The notes below the pieces were generated by a model, which saw only the letters and a program-made list of their open reading frames with translations, was not told the origin of the DNA and did not search any database. Both the position numbers and the translations under genes were made by a program. From assembly GCA_938084175.1 (NCBI GenBank), contig CALKDR010000028.1, positions 1 through 46,358 of the forward strand: a DNA stretch of 46,358 nucleotides, written 5' to 3'. The stretch comes from an uncultured Campylobacterales bacterium. Its GTDB lineage: Bacteria > Campylobacterota > Campylobacteria > Campylobacterales > Arcobacteraceae. Position 1 is the stretch's first letter. Every line of letters starts with the position of its first letter. Shown here in pieces: positions 1 through 8,236 of the stretch.

Positions 1-105
1 AAGAGGCAATACCCAGTTCCATTCCGAACCTGGAAGTCAAGCTCTTCATCGCTGATAATACTGCAGGGTCCCCTTGTGGAAACGTAGGCCGCTGCCAGCT
101 CTTGA
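1..105 (+). rRNA. rrf: 5S ribosomal RNA, 3' part
   Basis: The first bases carry the conserved 5S core (CCATTCCGAACCTGGAAGT) followed by the GGAAACGTAGG-type loop and a closing strand ending CTCTTGAG. The 5' part of the gene lies before the window. The 3' end is estimated at about 105 because the strand that pairs with it is not visible. A strong terminator follows directly, so this is the end of an rRNA operon transcribed on the plus strand. Confidence 0.93.
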
Positions 106-116
106 GTATTTACACC

Positions 117-168
117 AAAAGCTTAGCTTATTCAACTCTTCGTTGTTTATGCTAAGCTTTTTTTTTGC
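117..168 (+). terminator. Rho-independent terminator of the rRNA operon
   Basis: An 11-bp perfect stem (AAAAGCTTAGC at 117-127 with GCTAAGCTTTT at 151-161) is followed by a T run to 166. A smaller inner stem (CAAC/GTTG) sits in the loop. It lies about 12 bases past the 5S end. The stem is close in sequence to the terminator after the tRNA cluster at 22516-22567. Confidence 0.9.
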
Positions 169-219
169 ATAAAAAAAGGTCAATCTTTCGACTAACCTTT
201 CAATTATTTATCAATTCTT

Positions 220-1164
220 CTAATTATATGAACCTTTATTAAAATAAATTCCAAAATTAAATCTTATTGCATATCTAGGTTTAAAATTATTTTCATCCCT
301 ATAGTAATTTTCAGGAACAGCATCAACATATAACCATTTTTTTATGAAATGTCTATAATTAACTTTTGCACTATGTCTTTTTATTCTAAGATTACTATCG
401 ATATTATTGATATTACTTGTAAAACTATATGTTAAATAGTTTTTAGAGTTAATTTCTTGATTTAAATATATAGAAGGGATCACTTCACTATCTGCTTTCT
501 CTCCTGATTGCCAATAGTACTCAGTGTAATGATGTAATGAATAATACTCATTAAGCTGCTTATCAAGGCTTACAAATGATGTTGACTCAAGTTTCTTCAC
601 TACTGATTCTTTTATATTCTGACCAACAGTAAAATCAATATCATTATAAATATTTTCCCAAGTCTTATTTGCACTTAATTTGATAAATGGATCTAATTTA
701 TTGTGTAGTTTTATTCCGACTTTTGCTTTTAGTTTTACATCTTTTTTTAAAGTATCGTAACTAAGTCCTAAGTTAAAATCATCATTTGCATTTGAATTAT
801 GATTTTCAATGAAATCTTTATTTTCATCAACTTCATCACTTTCAAAAACTAATCTGAAATTATCTTTTAATTTAGGCAGTTTTAGTCTGATTTTTACTTT
901 CTGATCAAAACTTACATTTCCATGCTGGTTTTGAAAAGCTGATAATTCAAGGAGTCCATAAGCAGATGAATACCTTTTAATATCAAGTTTTTTACTATCA
1001 TCGACATAATTATCTAAATTACTAGACATATCTATTAAGTAATTATGAATATCTTTTCTATAATCATTTGTATTACTTATAAAACTTTCTAAAACGGATG
1101 TCTCACTATTTGCTGAAACATTTACAGTACTTATTAAAAGAAGGGGGAGTAATAATTTTTTCAT
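220..1164 (-). CDS. Probable outer-membrane beta-barrel protein
   Basis: 314 residues. It begins with a clear signal peptide (MKKLLLPLLLISTVNVSANS, cleavage near residue 18). The mature part is rich in alternating polar and aromatic residues, has no long hydrophobic segment, and ends in a run of strand-like stretches (RYAIRFNFGIYFNKGSYN), as in porin-like barrels. I do not recognise a named family. It is last in the minus-strand run that starts at tlyA, 27 bases after yihY, so it is probably co-transcribed. The function is unknown; an export or surface role is inferred only from the signal peptide and strand pattern. The terminal residue is Asn rather than the usual Phe, which weakens the barrel call slightly. 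Confidence 0.6.
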   Translation of the reverse strand: MKKLLLPLLLISTVNVSANSETSVLESFISNTNDYRKDIHNYLIDMSSNLDNYVDDSKKLDIKRYSSAYGLLELSAFQNQHGNVSFDQKVKIRLKLPKLKDNFRLVFESDEVDENKDFIENHNSNANDDFNLGLSYDTLKKDVKLKAKVGIKLHNKLDPFIKLSANKTWENIYNDIDFTVGQNIKESVVKKLESTSFVSLDKQLNEYYSLHHYTEYYWQSGEKADSEVIPSIYLNQEINSKNYLTYSFTSNINNIDSNLRIKRHSAKVNYRHFIKKWLYVDAVPENYYRDENNFKPRYAIRFNFGIYFNKGSYN

Positions 1165-1191
1165 AATTAATTGTACATTATTTATTATTAA

Positions 1192-1968
1192 TTAATTACT
1201 TCTTTGGCTAAGTAAAGCTTGTAAATTTAGTTTATGACACATTTTAATACCATATAAATAAATTATCCACGATATATAAATCCAAAAGAAGGTAAATAAT
1301 AACGTAGCTAGTGAACCATAAATAGTAGTATATGTCTTATTATAAATTACATAATAAATAAATAGGTTTTTAGTTAGTGATAGACTAACTAAAGTAATAA
1401 AGGATGAAAATAAAGCTGCTTTATTATCTATTTTTCTATTTACACTAAATTTGAATAATATATAAAAAATCAACCATGAAAATATATATGAAATAAATGT
1501 ATTGAAAATAGTGTTATTGTAAAAAGACATTATTATATTTAGAATAATAAATACAACAGGAATTAAAACTAAGAATATTGAATAAAAAATAAAAGAAATA
1601 TGTAAAGCTTTTCTTTTTGTTTTGTGTATTTTATTTACTATATATTCATAATCTTTAAAAAACATAATAAATACAAAAAGCATATAAATAATTCCAATAC
1701 TTCCTAATTCATTGGAATTTGATATATAGTTTTTTAATGAATTAATTATATCTTCTGAGTGTGTTGGATTAATGATATCAAATATAAATGAAGTGAAAAT
1801 TTCAAGATAACTATCGAATTCTTGAAAGTTTGAGATTATTGCTATTAGTAAAGCAATAATAGGGAGAATTGAAAAAATAGTAAAAAAACTCAATGATGCT
1901 GCATAATATGTAGTATCATCATTAAAAAAAGAATCTAATAAATTAAGACTCTTTTTTAATAAGTTCAT
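1192..1968 (-). CDS. YihY/BrkB family inner-membrane protein
   Basis: 258 residues, mostly hydrophobic, with about six membrane segments. The N-terminus has the family signature: a short amphipathic start, then YYAASLSFFTIFSILPIIAL. Old annotations call this family ribonuclease BN (rbn), which is a known misassignment, so no symbol is given. The start codon overlaps the glcD stop by one base (TAATG), which suggests translational coupling. As I recall, glcD also sits beside this family in Campylobacter jejuni. The role in the cell is not established; a transport or envelope function is a guess. Confidence 0.85.
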   Translation of the reverse strand: MNLLKKSLNLLDSFFNDDTTYYAASLSFFTIFSILPIIALLIAIISNFQEFDSYLEIFTSFIFDIINPTHSEDIINSLKNYISNSNELGSIGIIYMLFVFIMFFKDYEYIVNKIHKTKRKALHISFIFYSIFLVLIPVVFIILNIIMSFYNNTIFNTFISYIFSWLIFYILFKFSVNRKIDNKAALFSSFITLVSLSLTKNLFIYYVIYNKTYTTIYGSLATLLFTFFWIYISWIIYLYGIKMCHKLNLQALLSQRSN

Positions 1969-3353
1969 TATAAACCCATTTTACTTGGATTTAAAATATT
2001 CTTTGGATCAAAGGCTTTTTTAATAGCTCTAAATAGATCCATTTCTGCATCATTAAAGGCAATTGACATAAATGGAGCTTTAGAAGTTCCAATACCATGT
2101 TCACCACTTAATGTTCCGCCCATATCTACAACTAGCTGAAAAATCTCTTCTATTGCTTTATGACCATCTTGCATTTCTTTTTCATTGTTTTTATCTTTTA
2201 CCATTACATTAACATGAATGTTTCCATCTCCTGCATGTCCAAAACAAGGAACTTGGAAACCATATTTCTCACCAATTTTATAAATCTCTGCAAGTGCAAT
2301 TGGTAACTTTGATCTTGGAACTGAAATATCTTCATTAAGTTTTTTTGTTCCATAAATTGTAACAGCAGGTGATGCATTTCTTCTTGCAAACCAAAGCTTA
2401 TTACCTTCTTCCTCATTTTCAGCAACCAAGAAATCACTTGATCCATTCTCTTCAAATGACTCTTTTAGTGTATTTAATTGGAAAGTAACTTCATCTTCTA
2501 AGTTTCCATCAACATCACCAATTAAAATAGCTCCTGCATCTTCAGGTAAGTCTACATTTAATTTGTCTCTTAAAGCTTTAATTACAAGTGCATCTAAAAA
2601 TTCCATAGCAACAGGATTTGCACCTTTTGCAAGTGATTTAAATACTGCATTCATAGCATTTTCAACACTTGGGAATATTCCCATATATGTTTTTTTATGT
2701 CTTGGTTTTGGAATAAGTTTTAAAGTGATTTCTGTAATTATTGCTAATGTTCCTTCACTTGCTATTAAAATACCTGCTGTGTTATATCCAGCAACATCCT
2801 TAATAGTTTTTTTACCTGCTTTAATTATTTCACCATTTGGTAAAACAGCTCTTAATGCCATTACATAATCTTTTGTAATTCCATATTTAGCAGCTCTCAT
2901 TCCACCTGCATTTTCTGAAACATTTCCACCTAAAGTAGAGTAGTTTTCACTAGCAGGATCTGGGGGATAAAATAGACCAACAGCTTCTACAGCTTTTTGA
3001 AAGTCCATATTTACAAGTCCTGGTTGAACAACTCCAACCATATTTTCCATATCAATTTCTAATAATTTATCCATATGTCTTTCTAAACAAAGTGTAATTC
3101 CACCATTTGCAGGTAAAGCTCCACCTGTAAATCCAGAACCAGCACCTCTTGGAACAATTACAATTTCGTGCTCATTACAGTATTTTAATATGTCTGAGAT
3201 TTCTTGTTCATTTCTTGGAAAAACTACTGCATCTGGTTCAAACCTTGATTTTGTAGCATCATAAGAATATGCGATTAAATGTGCTTTATCGCTTTTTATA
3301 TTTTCTGTCCCAACTATATTAGTTAGGAAGTCTAAATGTTTTTGTTCTATCAT
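1968..3353 (-). CDS. glcD: FAD-linked 2-hydroxyacid oxidase, GlcD-type (glycolate/D-lactate oxidase)
   Basis: 461 residues, typical for the vanillyl-alcohol-oxidase type flavoproteins. The N-terminal FAD domain has PRGAGSGFTGGALP (about residues 68-81) and NAGGMRAAKYG (about 148-158). The C-terminal part has the metal and substrate motif FGHAGDGNIHVNV and the SGEHGIG motif near the end. It should oxidise glycolate or D-lactate and pass electrons to the quinone pool or to partner subunits; no glcE or glcF is adjacent. Both ends overlap the neighbouring genes by one base (TAATG), linking pgbA-like, glcD and yihY. Helicobacter pylori carries glcD next to pgbA (HP0509 and HP0508, from memory), which supports the pair. 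The exact substrate cannot be read from sequence. Confidence 0.92.
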   Translation of the reverse strand: MIEQKHLDFLTNIVGTENIKSDKAHLIAYSYDATKSRFEPDAVVFPRNEQEISDILKYCNEHEIVIVPRGAGSGFTGGALPANGGITLCLERHMDKLLEIDMENMVGVVQPGLVNMDFQKAVEAVGLFYPPDPASENYSTLGGNVSENAGGMRAAKYGITKDYVMALRAVLPNGEIIKAGKKTIKDVAGYNTAGILIASEGTLAIITEITLKLIPKPRHKKTYMGIFPSVENAMNAVFKSLAKGANPVAMEFLDALVIKALRDKLNVDLPEDAGAILIGDVDGNLEDEVTFQLNTLKESFEENGSSDFLVAENEEEGNKLWFARRNASPAVTIYGTKKLNEDISVPRSKLPIALAEIYKIGEKYGFQVPCFGHAGDGNIHVNVMVKDKNNEKEMQDGHKAIEEIFQLVVDMGGTLSGEHGIGTSKAPFMSIAFNDAEMDLFRAIKKAFDPKNILNPSKMGL

Positions 3354-4354
3354 TATTTTAATCCTAATAGTTTTTTATAATATTCATCATATGTTAAATC
3401 TTTTTTATTTTCAAATAAGTTAAAATTAAAGTCAAAACTAAAATCTAAATTTGATGTTTCAATATCTGTAACTCTTGTATAAAATGGCATTTCTGTTTTA
3501 TTTGTATCATATGCTATTTCATAACTTGTTAATATTTTTAATGTTTTTGTATCTAAGATATATACATTTTGATTTGCTACTAAAAAGATTGTTCCTAAGT
3601 TTTGGCTAATTGCATAACTTTGAATATACTCTTTTGTTAAATAAGGCATATTATCTATTTTTAGTTTCGTTGCAAAAATATCTGAATGTATAAAGTTATT
3701 GTATTTAAAGTTAGATCTTACTGTTTGGAAAGTTTCTAAATCAGGTGCAATTAAAAGAGAAGCTGTGTATAAATAGTTTAAAACTAAAATATCATTTTTT
3801 TCTACAACTCTATTTGAACTAGGAATAGCATCTTGAACTAAATCATCAAACTTAGAAAACTTAACAACAGATGTATTTTCATTTGATTCTATTACTTGTG
3901 CATTTGCTACAATCAATCTTTTATCATTATCATAAATATGAATTACAACACCACTTTGTCCTACAATTAAATTACCAACATCTATTGTTGTTTCATTGTT
4001 TTGAACATTTGCAATTTTCACACCAATAGCTTTAAAAGATAAATCTTTTTTTGTTCTTAATGCTTTTTTAACTTGATTTTGCGTGTTGTTATTTGTAGCT
4101 ATTTTATCATTTGTTAAAAGATATTGGTAGCTTAAGTTATTAGCAGATGAATCAATTTTAATATCTAAAATATTCCATCCCATTTCTTTCATTTGTTTTA
4201 TTGAATACTTACTATCACATACTCCACCATCTAATGCAGTTGTTTCAATACTTGATGGAGAATTCCAATCTTTTTTAAAACATACAGTTGTTTTAGCATT
4301 TGCTATTGTCATTGACAGTAATACTGATATTGTAATTAGTAAAAGTTTATTCAT
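3353..4354 (-). CDS. PgbA N-terminal-domain protein (plasminogen-binding protein family), exported
   Basis: 333 residues with a signal peptide (MNKLLLITISVLLSMTIANA). The mature start has two cysteines (near positions 25 and 46) that could form a disulfide. The centre has a strand-rich domain with VGNLIVGQSGVVIHIYDN, which I relate to the PgbA N-terminal domain. The assignment depends mainly on position next to glcD, as in H. pylori, and on general domain character. The C-terminal lysine-rich tail that lets Helicobacter PgbA bind plasminogen is not obvious here, so host-factor binding should not be assumed. It lies 11 bases after bcp and overlaps glcD by one base. Confidence 0.65.
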   Translation of the reverse strand: MNKLLLITISVLLSMTIANAKTTVCFKKDWNSPSSIETTALDGGVCDSKYSIKQMKEMGWNILDIKIDSSANNLSYQYLLTNDKIATNNNTQNQVKKALRTKKDLSFKAIGVKIANVQNNETTIDVGNLIVGQSGVVIHIYDNDKRLIVANAQVIESNENTSVVKFSKFDDLVQDAIPSSNRVVEKNDILVLNYLYTASLLIAPDLETFQTVRSNFKYNNFIHSDIFATKLKIDNMPYLTKEYIQSYAISQNLGTIFLVANQNVYILDTKTLKILTSYEIAYDTNKTEMPFYTRVTDIETSNLDFSFDFNFNLFENKKDLTYDEYYKKLLGLK

Positions 4355-4365
4355 TTTGTTAATCC

Positions 4366-4872
4366 TTAGTTTGATTGTAATTCTTGAAGTTTTTCTTTTA
4401 CTTCATCTACATGTAAAAGTTCTATTTTTTCACCTTTTACAGTTTTCTTTTTTCTTACACTTACTTTATCCCAAACAGCTGCGATTTTTCCTTCAGGTGA
4501 TATTATAAAAGTACTTCTAACAACTCCCATATATTCTTTGCCCATAAACTTTTTAAGTTGCCAAACTCCATAATCTTCACACATTTTTTTGTCTTCATCT
4601 GCTAAAAGAGTGATTGATAAATCATATTTTTCTATAAATTTTCTGTGCTTTGCTGTATCATCTGGAGAAACACCTAAAATAACTGCATCTAAATCATCAA
4701 ACTCTAAATGTGAAGTAGTAAAATCACAAGCTTGTGTAGTACAACCAGGAGTTAAGTCTTTTGGGTAAAAATATAATACTATCCATTTTCCATCTAAATC
4801 TCTTGAACAAATCTCAACATCATCTTGGTTTGCTGCACAAAAATCTGGTGCTTTATTTCCTATTTCTAACAT
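4366..4872 (-). CDS. bcp: Thiol peroxidase Bcp (peroxiredoxin)
   Basis: 168 residues. It reduces hydrogen peroxide and organic peroxides using thioredoxin in the cytoplasm. The catalytic block is YFYPKDLTPGCTTQACDF, with peroxidatic Cys44 and a second Cys49 five residues later, the usual Bcp resolving-cysteine arrangement. Downstream VVRSTFIISPEGKI is also typical. It sits between cmoA and the pgbA-like gene with short gaps, so it is probably part of the tlyA-led operon. In a microaerobic lineage a peroxide defence gene in a housekeeping operon is unremarkable. Confidence 0.95.
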   Translation of the reverse strand: MLEIGNKAPDFCAANQDDVEICSRDLDGKWIVLYFYPKDLTPGCTTQACDFTTSHLEFDDLDAVILGVSPDDTAKHRKFIEKYDLSITLLADEDKKMCEDYGVWQLKKFMGKEYMGVVRSTFIISPEGKIAAVWDKVSVRKKKTVKGEKIELLHVDEVKEKLQELQSN

Positions 4873-4891
4873 ATAATTTAATCCTTATATT

Positions 4892-5599
4892 CTATTTTAT
4901 TGCAATAAATGTAGCAAAATTTACCCATTTAAAAATTGTCTCACAATGTGAGAATCCTGCATCTAATATCATTTTTTTATTTTCTTCTTCTGTATATGGT
5001 ATTAAAACGTTTTCTAAAGCTTCTCTTTTTTGAGAGATCTCAAACTCCGAGTAACCTTGTGTTTTTTTAAATTCATAATATTCATCTATGCTTTGTTTAT
5101 TTAGTTTTGAGTCTGAAGAGATTACTTTTTCACTAAAAATAAAAATACCTTTGTCTTTTAATGAATCAAAAATTTTCTTAACTAATTTTTCTCTTTGTAA
5201 TGGTCTAATAAATTGTAATGTATAGTTTGAGAGAATTAGTTTTGCATTTGTATAATCAACATGGTGTAAATCAGAATTTATTAATTCTATATCAACACCA
5301 AATGCTTTAGCTTTTTTTGAAGCTCTGTTTAACATAGCAGCTGAGTTATCAACTCCTATTAGTTTTATTTTTTCATCACAGTGTTTGCTTAATTCGATTA
5401 ATGTTGAAGCTGTAGAACAACCTAAGTCGTATACTTTGTCATTCTCTTCTAAAAAATTACATGCAAAATTAATTGATAATCTTTGCATTTCTTTATAAAA
5501 AGGAACTGATCTATTTAACATATCATCAAATACCGATGCAACTTCTTCATCGAATTCAAATTGTTTTATTATTGATTTTTCAAATACTTTATCTACCAT
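4892..5599 (-). CDS. cmoA: Carboxy-S-adenosyl-L-methionine synthase CmoA
   Basis: 235 residues, normal for the family. It makes carboxy-SAM from SAM and prephenate, the donor used by CmoB to modify uridine 34 of tRNAs. The SAM-binding motif is [18 protein letters not shown] (about residues 57-74), followed by GVDNSAAML. The N-terminus has [20 protein letters not shown], a CmoA hallmark. cmoB is not in this window. It starts two bases after the ribF stop and therefore belongs to the same transcript. Confidence 0.93.
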   Translation of the reverse strand: MVDKVFEKSIIKQFEFDEEVASVFDDMLNRSVPFYKEMQRLSINFACNFLEENDKVYDLGCSTASTLIELSKHCDEKIKLIGVDNSAAMLNRASKKAKAFGVDIELINSDLHHVDYTNAKLILSNYTLQFIRPLQREKLVKKIFDSLKDKGIFIFSEKVISSDSKLNKQSIDEYYEFKKTQGYSEFEISQKREALENVLIPYTEEENKKMILDAGFSHCETIFKWVNFATFIAIK

Positions 5600-5601
5600 A
5601 A

Positions 5602-6450
5602 TTATATTTTAGCTAAATACTCTTTAGCTTCATTTATATCTGATAATATTTGTTCTTTTAAAGCTTCAAAAGATTCAAATTTTCTATTATCTCTTATTTT
5701 TTTAAAAAACTTTATCTGAATTTCATAATCATCATTTTGTATATTTGAATCCAATATATGTGTTTCAATTGCATAATAACCATCAGTACTAACTCTATGA
5801 CCTAAAAAAGTAATTGAATCATATTCAATATCATTTAAAATAGTCTTTGTAATATAAACACCAGATTGAGGTAATAAAAAATCTTCAACTTTTAAGTTTA
5901 TTGTTGGAACAAAACTTTTTGAACCTAAGCCTTGGCCTTTTATTTGTGTTCCATAAATCTTATATTCTTTAGTTAAAAGTTTATTTGCTGTTTTCAAATC
6001 GCCATTTGAAATGTATTCTCTTATTGTTCTTGAATGCACAGAAATATTATTAATTTTGAATTCATTTACAACAATTACTTCACCATCAAAGACATCTTTT
6101 AGTTGTTGAATACAATAAGCTCTATTTTTACCAAAGCAAAAATCAAAACCTACAACTATTCTTTTTAGCTTTGGATATTCTTCTTTTAAAAGTTCAATAA
6201 ACTTATCGCCAGATAGATGTTTTATATCACCTAAAACATAATAATAAATAGGGTATTTAGAATACTCTTGTCTATATTTTTTAGGCGTTAGTGTTGCATA
6301 TCCTGATTCAATTGATAAAATTGCACCATTTTCATCAAGTCTTTTAAACAACTCTTGATGTGCTGCATGCATTCCATCAAAGCCACCAATTGCTATTGAT
6401 GTGATAGTATTTTTATTTACTAAAGTAGAAAAGTTCTTCTTCATTTCCAT
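5602..6450 (-). CDS. ribF: Bifunctional riboflavin kinase / FAD synthetase
   Basis: 282 residues. It converts riboflavin to FMN and FMN to FAD. The N-terminal adenylyltransferase domain shows [13 protein letters not shown] (HxxH-like motif) and the [11 protein letters not shown] stretch. The C-terminal kinase domain has [13 protein letters not shown] in place of the more common LGFPTANL form. The family is slightly shorter here than in E. coli (about 313). Its start overlaps the tlyA end by 38 bases in another frame. Flavin supply fits the flavoproteins nearby (glcD, the GltB proteins), though this may be coincidence. Confidence 0.93.
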   Translation of the reverse strand: MEMKKNFSTLVNKNTITSIAIGGFDGMHAAHQELFKRLDENGAILSIESGYATLTPKKYRQEYSKYPIYYYVLGDIKHLSGDKFIELLKEEYPKLKRIVVGFDFCFGKNRAYCIQQLKDVFDGEVIVVNEFKINNISVHSRTIREYISNGDLKTANKLLTKEYKIYGTQIKGQGLGSKSFVPTINLKVEDFLLPQSGVYITKTILNDIEYDSITFLGHRVSTDGYYAIETHILDSNIQNDDYEIQIKFFKKIRDNRKFESFEALKEQILSDINEAKEYLAKI

Positions 6451-7123
6451 CTTTTCCTTGTAGTTTACTCATTGAACAATATTTTAATTCCCAATTTAGT
6501 TTTTTTGTATAATCTATAAATCTAGTTCTTGCATTTTCTATAGCTTTTTTATCTTTTACAACACCCTTTTTATCTCTTTTTACATTAGTTCCTACTTCAA
6601 ATTGGGGCTTAAAAAGAATGATTATTGCTTTGTTTGATAATCTATTTATATCTTCAATTATATTTAATATTGAAATAAATGATACATCACAAGTTACTAT
6701 TTCAAAGTTTTCATCTGACTTAAAATTTCTAATATCTGTATTTTCAAAAAAAGATATTCTTTTTTCATTTTTGATTTTTTCGTGAAGTTGGTTTGAACCT
6801 ACGTCGACACAAGTTACTTTTTTTGCATTATTAAGTAGTAATATTTGTGTAAAACCACCTGTACTACTACCTATATCTAAGGTATTAGTATTTTCAACTT
6901 TTACTTGTGGAATTTCCTCTAAAAAATATTTTAATTTATATGCTGCTCGGCTTACAAAAAAATCATCTTCTAAGAGCTCAATTTTAGAATTTTCTTCAAT
7001 TTGAAAAGAAGATTTTGTTATTACTTTTCCATCAACTTTTATCTTATTTGCTTTTATTAACTCTTGCGCTTTATTTCTACTTTGAATATCAAAATTTATA
7101 GTTATATATTGGTCTAATCTCAT
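6413..7123 (-). CDS. tlyA: TlyA family rRNA 2'-O-methyltransferase / hemolysin-like protein
   Basis: 236 residues. An S4 RNA-binding domain (residues 1-60, MRLDQYITINFDIQSRNKAQ) is followed by a FtsJ/RrmJ-type methyltransferase domain with SAM motif LDIGSSTGGFTQILL (about 83-97). Family members methylate 16S and 23S rRNA and affect capreomycin sensitivity; the hemolysin name is historical. It is the first gene of the minus-strand run. A TATAAT box ends six bases before the ATG and no Shine-Dalgarno is visible, so the message may be leaderless. The 3' end overlaps ribF. Confidence 0.92.
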   Translation of the reverse strand: MRLDQYITINFDIQSRNKAQELIKANKIKVDGKVITKSSFQIEENSKIELLEDDFFVSRAAYKLKYFLEEIPQVKVENTNTLDIGSSTGGFTQILLLNNAKKVTCVDVGSNQLHEKIKNEKRISFFENTDIRNFKSDENFEIVTCDVSFISILNIIEDINRLSNKAIIILFKPQFEVGTNVKRDKKGVVKDKKAIENARTRFIDYTKKLNWELKYCSMSKLQGKDGNEEELFYFSK

Positions 7124-7129
7124 GCTCGT

Positions 7130-7135
7130 ATTATA
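7130..7135 (-). promoter_or_regulatory. TATAAT -10 box directly before tlyA
   Basis: On the minus strand TATAAT is followed by ACGAGC and then the tlyA ATG at 7123. A start site 6-7 bases past the box would fall on the A of the ATG. No clear -35 box is expected in this phylum. The spacing implies a transcript with no 5' leader. Confidence 0.6.
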
Positions 7136-7290
7136 GTTAAATCTTTATCAAAAGCTTATTATTAATTGTGTAAAAGAAGTTATTTTTTTATAAGATATTC
7201 TGCAATTGTGTGTTCATTTATACTTCAAAAGATTATTCCTAAATAAAATTATGATAATATATATTATATAAGACTATAAAAAAGAGGCTA

Positions 7291-7580
7291 GTGTGGCAAC
7301 AAAAGATTCTAAATTTGTAAAAGTAAAAGCGTAGAAATAAAAGGTAAACTTGACAATTGATGTAACTACACTTATTCAGACAAAGAATTTAAAGATTCAA
7401 CAATTTAACTTGTAAAGAATAGTGATAAAAGTGCTATGCAAATATCCAATAGGTTTATACTATTACCATGGATATGGTGTACTAAAAGATGAAAATAAAG
7501 GTATAAGACTTATCAGGAAAACAAAACAAAGAGGTTATATAAGAGCTGAAAGTTTTTTTACTACAAATAATATAAAATAG
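7291..7580 (+). pseudogene. Sel1-repeat protein relic
   Basis: No intact frame crosses this stretch, but translated pieces keep the Sel1/TPR pattern. One frame reads SDKEFKDSTI, then after a stop LVKNSDKSAMQ. A second frame continues with YYYHGYGVLKDENKGI and ends RGYIRAESFF before a TAG at 7578-7580. HGYGVLKD...KGI is the core of a Sel1 repeat. At least three stops and one frameshift are needed to join the parts. It lies just upstream of yigZ. Sel1 proteins vary greatly in copy number in this lineage, so decay of one copy is plausible. Confidence 0.7.
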
Positions 7581-7587
7581 GAAAAAA

Positions 7588-8163
7588 TTGAAATTTATAA
7601 AAGAGAATTTTAATAATACTTACGAAGAAAAAAAGTCAAAATTTATAGCATGTATTATGCCTTATAATAATTTTGAAAAAGTTATGTTTGACTTGAAAAA
7701 TGAACATACAAAAGCTAGGCATTTTGTTTATGCATATAGATATCTAAATGAATTTGACCAAGTTGTAGAAAACTGCAGTGATGATGGTGAGCCAAGAGGT
7801 ACATCAGGAAAACCTTCCCTTGCTGTATTATCAGGTGCTAATATTATAAATACTGCAGTTATAATTGTAAGATACTTTGGTGGGGTAAAGTTAGGAACAG
7901 GCGGTTTAGTTCGTGCTTATTCTTCAAGTGTAAATGAAGTTATAAATATAAGTGAATTCTTTGAATATAAAAAACTCTTACTTACAAAAATTAAATGTGA
8001 TTATTCACAACTCTCAAAACTAGAATATATATTAAAAGAAGAAAATATAAATATTATTACAAAAGAATTTTTAAGTGATATTATTATTACAATAGAACTT
8101 ACAAAAGAAGAGGAAGAAGTACTTTTACTCAAGCTACCTAGAAATATACAAATAATCACATAA
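7588..8163 (+). CDS. yigZ: YigZ/IMPACT family protein
   Basis: 191 residues. The family signature IIVRYFGGVKLGTGGLVRAY (about residues 90-109) is intact, preceded by the ENCSDDGEPRGTSGKP motif. The C-terminal 60 residues form the DUF1949-type domain. The start is TTG at 7588, preceded by AGGAAAAA. The biochemical role of bacterial YigZ is not settled; the eukaryotic homologue IMPACT acts in translation control. It is monocistronic here, following the Sel1 relic and followed by gspD with its own promoter. Confidence 0.88.
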   Translation: MKFIKENFNNTYEEKKSKFIACIMPYNNFEKVMFDLKNEHTKARHFVYAYRYLNEFDQVVENCSDDGEPRGTSGKPSLAVLSGANIINTAVIIVRYFGGVKLGTGGLVRAYSSSVNEVINISEFFEYKKLLLTKIKCDYSQLSKLEYILKEENINIITKEFLSDIIITIELTKEEEEVLLLKLPRNIQIIT

Positions 8164-8202
8164 AAATATTATACTTTTTGTAATTTATTAAATTATTTAT
8201 TG

Positions 8203-8208
8203 TATACT
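8203..8208 (+). promoter_or_regulatory. Probable -10 box of gspD
   Basis: TATACT preceded by TG lies 28 bases before the gspD ATG, with a TTGGAG ribosome site at 8224-8229 between them. The upstream region is AT-rich with no clear -35 box, as is common in Campylobacterota. Confidence 0.5.
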
Positions 8209-8236
8209 TAAACTCAATTATTATTGGAGTTTAATT

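Noticed and set aside
2204-2868. Open frames inside glcD in other frames and on the other strand
   Set aside because: They lie wholly inside a well-supported gene and their products have no recognisable features.
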